Shown here: one piece after another, positions 63,488 to 64,000 of the stretch
How the letters are laid out: every line of letters starts with the position of its first letter
Numbering within the stretch: position 1 is the first letter of the stretch
Notes under the pieces: generated by a model
The model's database searches: none
Told to the model about the DNA's origin: nothing
The model's input: the letters and a program-made list of their open reading frames with translations, nothing else
Assembly (NCBI RefSeq): GCF_018598225.1
Contig: NZ_JAHESF010000030.1
Coordinates: forward strand, 24,653 to 88,652
Length of the DNA: 64,000 nt
Origin: Chryseosolibacter histidinae
GTDB lineage: Bacteria; Bacteroidota; Bacteroidia; Cytophagales; Cyclobacteriaceae
Reading direction: 5' to 3'
Translations under genes and position numbers: made by a program

Positions 63488-64000
63488 ATGAACACAAAGA
63501 TACTGGTAGTGGAGGATGAGCCATCGATAGCAGAGTACATTCACTACCTGCTTACACGCATGGGCTATGAGGTGCCCGCGGTAGCAGACAACTATCAGGC
63601 AGCGTTGGAAAAGATCAGGGAAACAGACCCTGACCTGGTGCTCATCGATATTTCACTGGGCGCAACGCCCGATGGAGTAGACCTCGCCACAGAAGTACGA
63701 AGGTCACTCAACCGGCCCTTCATCTTTGTAACCTCACACACCGACCCGGAAACCCTGGAGAGAGCAAAGCAGGTAAACCCTGATGGCTACCTCACCAAAC
63801 CTTTTAAGGACCAGGATATTCACATCGCTATCGAAATGGCGTTGAACAACTTCAGCAACGCGCAGCAACCTGCTCCGGCAGAACGGTCAGAGATCTTCCT
63901 GAAGGATTGTATCTTCATCCGCAGCCACAAGAATTTCCTGAAGGTTCCTTTCTCTGAAATAGAATGGCTGAAGGCTGACAAGAATTACACCGAGATCCAC
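63488..64000 (+). CDS. LytTR-type response regulator (cut by window end)
   Basis: I read this frame from the ATG at 63488; it is open to the window end (171 codons). The receiver domain carries the acidic pair Glu9-Asp10, the phosphoacceptor Asp54 in VLIDISLG, a Thr in FVTSHTD and a Lys in YLTKPF. After about residue 120 a LytTR domain begins (FIRSHKNFLKVPFSEIEWLKADKNYTEIH). It is divergent from the adjacent sensor kinase across 157 bp, so the two form a likely two-component pair. The DNA-binding domain is incomplete here. Confidence 0.92.
   Translation, partial: MNTKILVVEDEPSIAEYIHYLLTRMGYEVPAVADNYQAALEKIRETDPDLVLIDISLGATPDGVDLATEVRRSLNRPFIFVTSHTDPETLERAKQVNPDGYLTKPFKDQDIHIAIEMALNNFSNAQQPAPAERSEIFLKDCIFIRSHKNFLKVPFSEIEWLKADKNYTEIH

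Overview
The window looks like a chromosome segment of a gliding-type Bacteroidota, most probably order Cytophagales. It carries the type IX secretion/gliding core (gldK, gldL, gldM, gldN), PorP/SprF-like and PorW/SprE-like proteins, a T9SS sorting-signal protein and a CHU_C-type protein. Ribosome-binding sites are weak, promoters match the Bacteroidota -33/-7 type (TTTG, about 20 nt, TAnnTTTG), and base composition is near 50% GC by eye. Most genes are conserved housekeeping genes and no prophage or classical transposase is present.

Layout. 0-2.3 kb (minus): start of atpB, two small ATP-synthase accessory membrane proteins, a bactofilin and an M23 peptidase. 2.4-9.4 kb (plus): PorW/SprE-like lipoprotein overlapping a class A penicillin-binding protein, then uvrC. 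9.4-17.1 kb (minus): a cluster read as DUF4271-like protein, hemD, porP/sprF-like, gldK, gldL, gldM, gldN, which builds the T9SS motor and periplasmic ring. 17.1-25.1 kb: hemW, a small conserved protein, LOG-family protein, lytic transglycosylase, creatininase-family protein, scpA (minus), dxs and a hydrolase. 25.3-33.6 kb: membrane/zinc-ribbon protein, dienelactone hydrolase, tRNA-His, dihydroorotase, DEAD-box helicase, rho, serS. 33.7-46.4 kb: TPR/HTH regulator, large T9SS-exported protein, lipoprotein, LytTR protein, prolyl oligopeptidase, GNAT, ABC permease, and a tail-fibre-like secreted protein that appears to have lost its start codon.

46.5-47.6 kb is the most unusual stretch. Four copies of a roughly 165-bp imperfect palindromic element (three in tandem at a 198-bp period) flank a 106-residue GIY-YIG nuclease gene whose stop codon lies inside the terminal inverted repeat of the fourth copy. 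This resembles a REPIN/RAYT arrangement with a GIY-YIG nuclease in place of the tyrosine transposase.

47.6-64 kb: thioredoxin-like/TPR protein, NAD-salvage pair pncB-pncA, a PorP/SprF-like protein paired with a 1579-residue cadherin/Ig-like CHU_C protein with 300-bp internal repeats, a bacterial methyltransferase with a PRMT-like double-glutamate loop, a phage tail-collar protein, a formyltransferase, a TPR histidine kinase and a divergent LytTR response regulator cut by the window end.

Several short, partly palindromic intergenic repeat families recur through the window, often directly at stop codons. Functions are read from motifs, length and context; no database search was run.
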